Shown here in pieces: positions 9,221 to 16,311 of a DNA stretch of 64,000 bases (positions within the stretch are counted from its first letter, which is position 1; each line of letters opens with the position of its first letter). The notes beneath the pieces are model-generated. The model was given only the letters and a program-made list of their open reading frames with translations. It was not told the DNA's origin and made no database searches. The DNA lies in contig NZ_CP109485.1 of the NCBI RefSeq assembly GCF_035918235.1, positions 1,674,001-1,738,000 of the forward strand. Direction: 5' to 3'. The stretch is from Streptomyces sp. NBC_01445 (GTDB lineage: Bacteria; Actinomycetota; Actinomycetes; Streptomycetales; Streptomycetaceae). The position numbers were made by a program, and so were the translations under genes.

Positions 9221-11239
9221 ATGGCTGACGACCACGCCCCCGCGCGCCCGTACATGCACGGCTACGACGCCGCCGCGCTCAAGAGCTGGAGCCCCGGGAC
9301 CGACCGCTGGGCGCGCCACTTCCGCTCACGCGTCCCGCTCGCGCCGCGCATCCCCCCGTTCCCCGCCACACAGGCGCACCCGGACCTGGCGACGGGCCCG
9401 CAGCTGATGAACCTGACCTACGACTACGACGACGCCTTCTTCACGGCCCGCAAGTACGGCGACGCGTTCGCGCGCCGCCTGCTGCGCTTTTGGCAGTACT
9501 CCGACTTCTACGGCTCCTGGCACGGCCTCCCCGTCGACGGCTCGCCCACGGAAGACCCCGCGCACGGCCTGGTCAACCTGCCCAACCCCGCCTACACCGA
9601 CGCGGCCCATCGCAACGGCGTGCGCAGCCTGGGCTGCTGGTTCTGGCCTCGCTCCGGGGACTTCGAGGACTATCTGGAGCAGCGCCCCGACGGCTCGTTC
9701 CCCGTGGCCGACAAGCTGATCGAGATGGCCGCGTACTTCGGCTTCGACGGCTACTTCATCAACCACGAGGCCGAGACACCACCCGGCCAGGCGGCGCGCC
9801 TTTACGGCCTGCTGCGCTCACTGCGGGAGCGCGCCCCGGAGGGATTCCACCTCCAGTGGTACGACACGATCACACCGGACGGACACCTCGACTACCTCAA
9901 CCACCTCAACGCGGACAACGCCCCCTGGCTCGACGTCTCCGACAGCTTCTTCGCGAACTACTGGATGACGCCTGAGGGCGTCGAGACGTCCCGTGCGACG
10001 GCCCTGAAGGTGGGCCGCGACCCCTACGCGACGGTCTTCCACGGCACGGAGAACGAGCAGTTCGGCTTCGACCCCGAGTACGATCCGCGGCTGCTGTTCC
10101 CGCCGGGGGAAGCGGCGCGCACGAGCTGGGCGCTGTTCGGCTCGCACTTCGTGAAGGAGCTGGCCCCTCGCCACGACGAACCGGACGCCCAGGACGCGGT
10201 GTTCCGGCGCGAGCGCCGCTACTGGTCCGGGCCGCACGAGGACCCCACCCGTAGCGGCCGCCTCCTCCTCCACGACCGACAGACGCCACGCGACCGGGAC
10301 GACCACCGGGCGTGGGACGGCGTGGCGCACCACATCACCGAGCGGTCGGTCATCGGCTCGTTCCCGTTCGTCACCCGCTTCAACACCGGTCACGGACGCG
10401 CCTTCTTCCTCGACGGACGGCGGGCCTCGGACGACGACTGGCACAACGCGTCCGTCCAGGACGTGCTGCCGACCTGGCAGTTCTGGACGCGGGCAGAGGG
10501 TACGGGCGCAGCGGGTACCGGCGCACAAGGTACGGGCGCCGAGGGCACGGGCCCGGAGAGTGCAGGCGCCCCTCTGTCGGTCGCCTTCGACCACGAGCTC
10601 GCGTACGACGGCGGGTCCTCGCTGCTCATCTCCGGTCCGCTCGGGCCGGACGGCGCGACGACGGTGCGCCTCTACAAGACGGCGCTGGCTGTCACCGGGC
10701 CCGAGCGCCTCGCCGTGACCGCCCACGGCACGGACGGCGCGGATCTGGAGGTGGGGCTGCTGTTCCAGGACGCGCCCGACGCCTTCACCTGGCTCGCGGC
10801 CGGGTCGGCGGCGGGCTGGCACACGACGACGCACGGCCTCGGCCCCTTCCGGGGACGGACGATCGCGGCCGTCGGCCTGCGCGTGTCGTCCCGTCGGCCG
10901 ACCCGCTGCGCGATACGGATCGGCGAACTCGCCCTGCTCGGAGCCGAGTTCCTAGCACCCGCCCCGCCCGAGGACTTCACGGTCGACGACGTGCTCACGG
11001 ACGGAGACACGGCCCATGTCTTCCTGTCCTGGCACCTCGCCGGACACGGGGTCCACCACTACGACCTGCTGCGCGACGACGACGGGAGCTGGCTCGGCCG
11101 GATCTACGACGACGTGTACTGCGTGAGCCTTCCCTCGCCCGCCACGTCGGAGACCGTCACACGGCTGCGGCTCGTGGCGGTCGCGCCGGACGGGTCCCGG
11201 AGCACGCCCGCGACAGCGGAGGCCCGCTGGTCCTGTTGA
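9221..11239 (+). CDS. endo-beta-N-acetylglucosaminidase, GH85
   Basis: ENGase that cleaves the GlcNAc-beta-1,4-GlcNAc bond in the N-glycan core, 672 residues. The catalytic block FDGYFINHEAE supplies the Asn181/Glu183 pair used by GH85 for substrate-assisted catalysis. LMNLTYDYDD, FWQYSDFYGSWHG and SDSFFANYW are other family landmarks. A Gly/Thr/Ala/Glu-rich linker near residues 424-450 joins the barrel to C-terminal beta-sandwich domains. Unlike many secreted ENGases there is no signal peptide or sorting motif, so it is predicted to be cytoplasmic and to act on imported glycans. It is probably cotranscribed with the GH5 gene. Confidence 0.9.
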   Translation: MADDHAPARPYMHGYDAAALKSWSPGTDRWARHFRSRVPLAPRIPPFPATQAHPDLATGPQLMNLTYDYDDAFFTARKYGDAFARRLLRFWQYSDFYGSWHGLPVDGSPTEDPAHGLVNLPNPAYTDAAHRNGVRSLGCWFWPRSGDFEDYLEQRPDGSFPVADKLIEMAAYFGFDGYFINHEAETPPGQAARLYGLLRSLRERAPEGFHLQWYDTITPDGHLDYLNHLNADNAPWLDVSDSFFANYWMTPEGVETSRATALKVGRDPYATVFHGTENEQFGFDPEYDPRLLFPPGEAARTSWALFGSHFVKELAPRHDEPDAQDAVFRRERRYWSGPHEDPTRSGRLLLHDRQTPRDRDDHRAWDGVAHHITERSVIGSFPFVTRFNTGHGRAFFLDGRRASDDDWHNASVQDVLPTWQFWTRAEGTGAAGTGAQGTGAEGTGPESAGAPLSVAFDHELAYDGGSSLLISGPLGPDGATTVRLYKTALAVTGPERLAVTAHGTDGADLEVGLLFQDAPDAFTWLAAGSAAGWHTTTHGLGPFRGRTIAAVGLRVSSRRPTRCAIRIGELALLGAEFLAPAPPEDFTVDDVLTDGDTAHVFLSWHLAGHGVHHYDLLRDDDGSWLGRIYDDVYCVSLPSPATSETVTRLRLVAVAPDGSRSTPATAEARWSC

Positions 11240-11310
11240 GCACGTGTTGAGCTGTTGACTGATGCGACAGTTAGTAGCTCAATATGCCGACTGATCTGGA
11301 TTAATGTATG

Positions 11311-11341
11311 GCCGCGTGTTGAGATCTGCTCAACACGCGGC
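11311..11341. promoter_or_regulatory. perfect 13-bp inverted repeat before the XRE-TetR gene
   Basis: GCCGCGTGTTGAG and its exact complement flank a 5-base spacer, ending 14 bases before the GTG start of the regulator gene. A related half-site CACGTGTTGAG occurs just after the GH85 stop near 11242. Its position suggests an autoregulatory operator, but with a GC-rich stem and short loop it could also serve as a terminator for GH85. The absence of a T-run favours the operator reading. Confidence 0.6.
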
Positions 11342-11355
11342 TAAGGTCGTCGACC

Positions 11356-12213
11356 GTGGAGCACGGAGACGAGAACCGAGACGCGGTCGCCGCCCGGGTG
11401 CGGGAGGTGATCACCGCCGCCGGGGTGAGCCAGCGCGAGTTCGCCCGGCGGATCGTCATGGACCCCTCCAAGCTGTCCCGGTCCCTGAGCGGCACGCGCC
11501 GCTTCACGGCGGCCGAGCTGGCCCGGATCGCCGACGAGGGGCAGGTGGACGCGGGCCGGCTGCTCGGCGCGCGGCACCGGCCCCCGGCCCGCCCGGCGAA
11601 CACCGCCGTCCCGGTCGAGGGCGGCCGCCCCTCGCAGATCGTGCGCGAGACGGTCCGACTGATCGCCGAGCGCGGCTTCCACGCCGTACGGGTCTCCGAC
11701 ATCGCCGAGGCCTGCGCGACCAGTACGGCCGCCATCCACTACCACTTCCCCGGCCGCGCGGAACTCCTCGAGGCGGCCGTGCGGTGGTGCATGGACGAGG
11801 ACACCGCCCACCGGGCGGCGCGCATTGCCGACGCGGCCGATCCGGCCGACGAGCTGCGCCAGCTCATCGCGCTCCAGACGCCGCGCACCGCGCAGCAGCG
11901 CAGGCAGTGGGCGGTGTGGCTGGACCTGTGGGCCGAGGCGGCCCGCTCCACGGCGGTCGGCGACCTGCACGCCGAGTACTACCGGCAGTGGCGCGAGACC
12001 GTCGCCGACGTGGTGCGGCGCGGTGTCGCGCGGGGTTCGTTCAGGCCCGTCGACCCGGAGACGGCCGCGCTCGCGCTCACCGCCCTGATCGACGGCCTGG
12101 CCACCCAGGTGCTCGCCACGGCTCCCGGCGCCCCCGGCACCGACGCCGAAGCGATGCACACGGCGCTGCTCGCGTACGTCGACTGCACCCTGACCGCGCC
12201 CGCCCCTCAATGA
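11356..12213 (+). CDS. XRE-TetR double-HTH transcriptional regulator of carnitine genes
   Basis: Fused regulator of 285 residues. Residues about 8-58 form a Cro/C1-type HTH (GVSQREFARRIVMDPSKLSR). After a short Pro-rich linker, residues about 93-143 form a TetR HTH (VSDIAEACATSTAAIHYHF), followed by a TetR ligand domain with the BetI-like stretch WAVWLDLWAEAAR. TetR proteins normally have one HTH, so this one may bind two DNA elements. It starts with GTG and lacks a strong ribosome site. It lies 62 bp upstream of the carnitine operon on the same strand; control of that operon by carnitine or betaine is inferred. Confidence 0.85.
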   Translation: MEHGDENRDAVAARVREVITAAGVSQREFARRIVMDPSKLSRSLSGTRRFTAAELARIADEGQVDAGRLLGARHRPPARPANTAVPVEGGRPSQIVRETVRLIAERGFHAVRVSDIAEACATSTAAIHYHFPGRAELLEAAVRWCMDEDTAHRAARIADAADPADELRQLIALQTPRTAQQRRQWAVWLDLWAEAARSTAVGDLHAEYYRQWRETVADVVRRGVARGSFRPVDPETAALALTALIDGLATQVLATAPGAPGTDAEAMHTALLAYVDCTLTAPAPQ

Positions 12214-12275
12214 ACTGACTCTCCCTCACATCCCCCTGCCCCCAACGGCCTTCGGGCCCAAGGAGCGATGTCCGC

Positions 12276-13196
12276 ATGCCCATGAACCAGGACGTCATCA
12301 TCACCTGCGCCCTCACCGGCGCCGGCGACACCGTCCGCAAAAGCCCCCACGTACCGGTCACCCCCGAGCAGATAGCCCGCTCCGCGGTGGAGGCGGCGGA
12401 CGCGGGCGCCGCCGAGGTCCACATCCACGTACGCGACCCCGAGACCGGAGCGCCCTCGCGCGACCCGCGGCTGTACCGCGAGGTCGTCGAGCGGATCAAG
12501 GAGACCGGTACCGACGTCGTCATCAACCTCACCGCCGGGATGGGCGGTGACCTGGTCATCGACCCGGACGAACCGCTCAAGCAGCTGCCCGGGACCGACC
12601 TCGTCGGCGGCCTCGAAAGGCTCCCGCACGTCGAGGACCTGCTCCCCGACATCTGCACCCTGGACTGCGGCTCCCTCAACTTCGGCGACGGCAGCAACCT
12701 CTACGTCTCCACCCCGGACATGCTCCGCGCGGGCGCCCGGCGCATCCAGGAGCTGGACGTACGGCCCGAGTTGGAGATCTTCGACACGGGTCACCTCTGG
12801 TTCGCCAAGCAGCTGCTCGCCGAGGGCCTGCTCGACGACCCGACCGTCTTCCAGCTCTGCATGGGCATCCCGTGGGGCGCGCCCGCCGACCCGGGCGTAC
12901 TCCAGTCGATGGTCAACATGCTGCCTGAGGGCGCCCAGTGGGCGAGCTTCGCGCTGGGCCGGATGCAGATGCCGTGGGTCGCGCAGTCCGTCGTGCTCGG
13001 CGGGCACGTCCGCGTGGGCCTGGAGGACAACCTCTACCTCGGCAAGGGCGTCAAGGCCACCAACGCGCAGCTCGTCGAGCGCGCCGTGACGATCGTCGAG
13101 GCGATGGGCGCCCGCGTCGCCACCCCGGACGAGGCCCGCCAGAAGCTCGGCCTCAAGCCCCGAGGCCGGTCCGTCGCCCAGGAAGGAGCCGCCTGA
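12276..13196 (+). CDS. cdhC: 3-dehydrocarnitine cleavage enzyme, BKACE family
   Basis: Beta-keto-acid cleavage enzyme (DUF849) of 306 residues. The metal-binding motif [11 protein letters not shown] near residue 50 and the conserved INLTAG and GNLYVSTP-like strands are present. Members condense a beta-keto acid with acetyl-CoA to yield acetoacetate and a new acyl-CoA. Because the next genes encode an L-carnitine 3-dehydrogenase and a betainyl-CoA-type thioesterase, the substrate is most likely 3-dehydrocarnitine, giving betainyl-CoA plus acetoacetate, as in the Pseudomonas CdhC step. The stop is 2 bp before the next start. Confidence 0.87.
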   Translation: MPMNQDVIITCALTGAGDTVRKSPHVPVTPEQIARSAVEAADAGAAEVHIHVRDPETGAPSRDPRLYREVVERIKETGTDVVINLTAGMGGDLVIDPDEPLKQLPGTDLVGGLERLPHVEDLLPDICTLDCGSLNFGDGSNLYVSTPDMLRAGARRIQELDVRPELEIFDTGHLWFAKQLLAEGLLDDPTVFQLCMGIPWGAPADPGVLQSMVNMLPEGAQWASFALGRMQMPWVAQSVVLGGHVRVGLEDNLYLGKGVKATNAQLVERAVTIVEAMGARVATPDEARQKLGLKPRGRSVAQEGAA

Positions 13197-13198
13197 TC

Positions 13199-14167
13199 AT
13201 GACCTCGACCGAACCCGAGAACGTACGCCGCGTCGCCTGTGTGGGCGCCGGGGTGATCGGCGGCGGCTGGGTCGCCCACTTCCTGGCCCGCGGCTACGAC
13301 GTCACGGCCTGGGACCCGGCGCCGGATGCGGAGCTGCGGCTGCGCCGTCTCGTCGACGCCGCGTGGCCCGCGCTCACCCAGCTGGGCCTCGCGGACGGTG
13401 CGTCCACGGACCGTCTCACGGTGACGGCCACCCTCGAAGAGGCCGTGGCGGACGCCGAGTTCGTCCAGGAGAGCGCCCCGGAGAAGCTGGACCTCAAGCG
13501 CGACCTGCTGGCCCGCCTGGACGCCGCGACGCCGCCCGGAGTCGTCATCGCCTCGTCCACGTCGGGCTATCCGATGACGGACATGCAGACGGACGCGGAG
13601 GGTGCGGGCCGCCTCGTCGTGGGGCACCCGTTCAACCCGCCGTACCTCATCCCGCTGGTCGAGGTGGTCGGCGGCGAGCGGACCTCGGCCGAGGCGGTGG
13701 CCTGGTCCTCCCGCTTCTACGAGGTGGCGGGGAAGTCCGTCATCACCATGGACCGCGAGGTGCCCGGCTTCATCGCCAACCGCCTCCAGGAAGCGCTGTG
13801 GCGCGAGGCCCTGCACATGGTCGCCAACGGCGAGGCCACGGTGAAGGAGATCGACGACTCCATCACCGAAGGACCTGGCCTGCGCTGGGCGTTCATGGGC
13901 CCGATGCTGACGTTCGCACTCGCGGGCGGCGAGGGCGGCATGGCACACATGCTGGACCACTTCGGCCCCTCGCTGAAGTCGCCGTGGACCCGCCTCGAAG
14001 CCCCCGAGCTCGACAAGGCGCTGTACGAATCCGTGGTTGCCGGCTGCGACGACGCGGCGGCCGGGCGAACCATCGCCGACCTCGTGGCCGAGCGCGACCA
14101 GGGCGTCATCGACGTACTGCGCGCGACGGGCCGCCTGCCGGGCGCGCGAAAGGAGGCCGGCAAGTGA
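13199..14167 (+). CDS. cdhA: L-carnitine 3-dehydrogenase
   Basis: NAD-dependent 3-hydroxyacyl-CoA-dehydrogenase-fold enzyme of 322 residues oxidising L-carnitine to 3-dehydrocarnitine. The Rossmann motif GAGVIGGGW is near residue 14. The catalytic histidine lies in VVGHPFNPP, and GPGLRWAFMGP is characteristic of carnitine dehydrogenases and related lambda-crystallin-like enzymes. AGGAAGGAG precedes the ATG. The gene overlaps the following thioesterase gene by GTGA, so the two are translationally coupled. Confidence 0.88.
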   Translation: MTSTEPENVRRVACVGAGVIGGGWVAHFLARGYDVTAWDPAPDAELRLRRLVDAAWPALTQLGLADGASTDRLTVTATLEEAVADAEFVQESAPEKLDLKRDLLARLDAATPPGVVIASSTSGYPMTDMQTDAEGAGRLVVGHPFNPPYLIPLVEVVGGERTSAEAVAWSSRFYEVAGKSVITMDREVPGFIANRLQEALWREALHMVANGEATVKEIDDSITEGPGLRWAFMGPMLTFALAGGEGGMAHMLDHFGPSLKSPWTRLEAPELDKALYESVVAGCDDAAAGRTIADLVAERDQGVIDVLRATGRLPGARKEAGK

Positions 14168-14640
14168 CACCGCTGCCCCTGCTGCACAGCACCGTCCGCA
14201 CCGAGTGGATCGACTACAACGGCCATATGAGCGAGGCGTTCTACGTCCTCGTCTTCGGCCACGCCACCGACGCCCTGATGATCGAGACGGGCCTGCACTC
14301 CGGGTACCGCGAGTCCACCGGCTGCTCCCTCTACACGGTCGAGTCCCACCTGCGCTATCTGCGCGACGTGCCGGAGGGAGCGACACTCGCCGTCCGCAGC
14401 CGGGTCCTGGGCGCCGCCGCCAAGAAGGCCCGCTTCACCCACGAGATGTACATGGTCGCGGCCCCGGGCACGGAACCCGCCGAGGACGCGCAGCCGGTCG
14501 CCACGACGGAGCTGCTCGCCGTGCATGTCGACCAGAAGGCGGGGCGCGCGGCGCCGTTCCCCGACGAGGTCCGCGAGCGCTTCACCGAGCTGACCGAGCC
14601 GCCGCCCGAGTGGGCGGGAAGGTCGATCGCGGTGGTGTAG
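14164..14640 (+). CDS. cdhB: betainyl-CoA thioesterase, hot-dog fold
   Basis: Thioesterase of the 4-hydroxybenzoyl-CoA type, 158 residues. EWIDYNGHMSEAFYVLVF carries the conserved Asp-Tyr-Asn-Gly-His-Met block with the catalytic Asp. It should hydrolyse betainyl-CoA to glycine betaine, the last step of this carnitine route (inferred from operon order cdhC-cdhA-cdhB). Translation starts at a GTG that overlaps the dehydrogenase stop. The product glycine betaine is an osmoprotectant or carbon source. No betaine demethylation genes are present here. Confidence 0.85.
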   Translation: MTPLPLLHSTVRTEWIDYNGHMSEAFYVLVFGHATDALMIETGLHSGYRESTGCSLYTVESHLRYLRDVPEGATLAVRSRVLGAAAKKARFTHEMYMVAAPGTEPAEDAQPVATTELLAVHVDQKAGRAAPFPDEVRERFTELTEPPPEWAGRSIAVV

Positions 14641-14649
14641 GTCCGGGGT

Positions 14650-15573
14650 TCACTCATGACGGTGCCCGGCCTCCGGAGCGGGGCCGGGCACCGTCACCGC
14701 TGCCGCGGTGACGCGGATCCTCGGGGCGCGGCGCACCCGCCGGCCGATGAGGATGCCGGCGAGGACCAGGAGCAGGCCGCAGACCTGGCGCGCGGTGAGC
14801 GACTCCCCCGCGACCAGCGTGCCCAGGAGTACCCCGGTCACCGGGTTGAGCAGCCCGACGAGTCCGACCGTCGCGGCGGGCAGGTGGCGCAGGCCCGCGA
14901 ACCAGGCGGCGAACGCGAGCGCCGTCGCCACGACGGTGACGTAGCCGAAGCCCAGGACGGCCGGCGCGTCGAGCGACGGCGGCGCCCCCTCCACCATCAC
15001 GGCGAACGGCAGCAGCAGGAGGCCTCCGGCAATCAGCTGCCAGGACGTCGACGCGAGCAGGTCGGACGCGTGGCTCCAGCGCTTGGCGAGGATGTAGCCG
15101 AGGGACGACATGCCCATCGCCGCGACGGAGGCGAGCACTCCGAGAGGGTCGGCCGACGCGGCCCCGGTCAGCAGCATCAGACAGATGCCGGCGATCCCGA
15201 CGGCGGCACCCACGAGGTGCGCCGGGCTGGGCCGTTCGGCGAGTAGCGCCCAGGCGATGGCCATCATGACCACCGGGGACGTCGCCATGATCGTCGAGGC
15301 GGTGCTCGTCGGCAGGAGTTGCGCCGCGACGTAGACCAGGGCGAAGAAGGCGCCCATGTTGAGGGCGCCGAGGACGAGGGACTTCCACCACCACGATCCG
15401 CGGGGCAGCTCGCGCCGGACCCCCAGGAGCAGCAGCCCGGCCGGGAGGGCTCTGAGCACCGCCCCGTAGAGCGGGTTCCCCGCGGGCAGGTAGGCGTGGG
15501 TGACGAAGTAGGTCGTTCCCCATGCCACGGGCGCGATCGCCGTGACCATCGTCCAGCGCCGAGTAGCTTCCAT
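14650..15573 (-). CDS. EamA/RhaT-family DMT transporter
   Basis: Drug/metabolite exporter with ten hydrophobic segments in two EamA repeats, 307 residues. The first repeat begins APVAWGTTYFVTHAYLP and the second follows LLTGAASADPLGVLASV. I start at the ATG at 15573 (MEATRRW). The hexamer CATAAT on the minus strand lies 7 bases upstream of it, which would make the message leaderless; in-frame ATGs at 15582 and 15594 are alternatives. The promoter is embedded in the paired MarR operator. Substrate is unknown; such MarR-EamA pairs usually export small metabolites. Confidence 0.88.
   Translation of the reverse strand: MEATRRWTMVTAIAPVAWGTTYFVTHAYLPAGNPLYGAVLRALPAGLLLLGVRRELPRGSWWWKSLVLGALNMGAFFALVYVAAQLLPTSTASTIMATSPVVMMAIAWALLAERPSPAHLVGAAVGIAGICLMLLTGAASADPLGVLASVAAMGMSSLGYILAKRWSHASDLLASTSWQLIAGGLLLLPFAVMVEGAPPSLDAPAVLGFGYVTVVATALAFAAWFAGLRHLPAATVGLVGLLNPVTGVLLGTLVAGESLTARQVCGLLLVLAGILIGRRVRRAPRIRVTAAAVTVPGPAPEAGHRHE
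14658..14695. terminator. bidirectional hairpin inside the end of the EamA gene
   Basis: GACGGTGCCCGGCC pairs perfectly with GGCCGGGCACCGTC across a 10-base loop. It lies 18 bp beyond the cdhB stop and is contained in the last 15 codons of the convergent EamA gene. It probably terminates the carnitine operon and perhaps also the exporter transcript. Confidence 0.65.
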
Positions 15574-15601
15574 GGAAGGCATTATGTCTTCCATGGAAGC
15601 T
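15565..15601. promoter_or_regulatory. paired TTCCATGGAA MarR operators
   Basis: AGCTTCCATGGAAG, a 9-base spacer and CTTCCATGGAAGCT together form a large perfect inverted repeat containing two copies of the decameric palindrome TTCCATGGAA (15568-15577 and 15589-15598), centred 21 bp apart. Putative -10 elements (TATAGT for the MarR gene at 15601-15606, CATAAT for the exporter on the other strand) overlap or abut it, so a bound repressor would block both promoters. Confidence 0.85.
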
Positions 15602-15612
15602 ATAGTGAAGTC

Positions 15613-16155
15613 ATGCCCCCGGAACAGCCCCACGGGCCCCACCGCCCCGGTCAGCCCCTCGACCACATCGCCCGCATCCAGGCCGAGTGGGCCCGCGAGC
15701 GGCCGGACGTCGACGTCACCCCCCAGGGAGTCATCGGCCGTCTGCACCGCCTGGGCGCACTGCTCACCGAGCAGTTGCGCCTCGTCTACCGGCGATACGG
15801 CCTGAGCGAAGGAGAGTTCGACGTCCTGGCCGCGCTGCGCCGCGCCGGCGAGCCCTTCGAGCGGGCCCCCGGCGAGCTGGCCGCGCACACCATGGTCACG
15901 ACCGGAGCGATGACGAAGCGGATCGACCGCCTCGAACGCGGCGGCCTCGTCACGCGCCGCCGCGCGGCGGGGGACGGCCGGGGCCGGGTGGTGGCCCTCA
16001 CGCCCGCGGGCCGGGACCTGATCGACGACGCGTTCAGCGAGCACATGACCAACGAACGCCGCCTCCTGGACACTCTCGGCCCGGACGAGGCCGCGCACCT
16101 GGAATCCCTGCTCACCTCGTGGCTCGCCCGCGTGGAGCCGCCACGCGGCGCCTGA
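15613..16155 (+). CDS. MarR-family transcriptional regulator
   Basis: Winged-helix regulator of 180 residues. The recognition region reads AAHTMVTTGAMTKRIDRLER and the wing GLVTRRRAAGDGRGRVVALT, both typical of MarR. The N-terminus has an additional Pro-rich segment. The ATG is six bases after TATAGT, so the transcript is predicted to be leaderless or nearly so. It is divergent from the EamA exporter, with the palindrome pair between them. Repression of both genes, relieved by a phenolic-type ligand, is inferred. Confidence 0.9.
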   Translation: MPPEQPHGPHRPGQPLDHIARIQAEWARERPDVDVTPQGVIGRLHRLGALLTEQLRLVYRRYGLSEGEFDVLAALRRAGEPFERAPGELAAHTMVTTGAMTKRIDRLERGGLVTRRRAAGDGRGRVVALTPAGRDLIDDAFSEHMTNERRLLDTLGPDEAAHLESLLTSWLARVEPPRGA

Positions 16156-16311
16156 CATCGGGGCCGCGCCGGCAACAGCCGCAGGCCGCACCGCCAAAGA
16201 TCAGCCAACTCCGCTGGAAACCTGAATACTTGACGTCACGGAGTGCCTCCTGTGGCATTCTCGCTGCACTGATGCCCTGCAGATCACCGAGATACGAGGG
16301 AGCAGGGGGCC

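Noticed and set aside
11311..11341. Inverted repeat considered as the GH85 terminator
   Set aside because: It lies 70 bp after the stop and ends 14 bp before the next start, so an operator is more likely; a dual role is not excluded.
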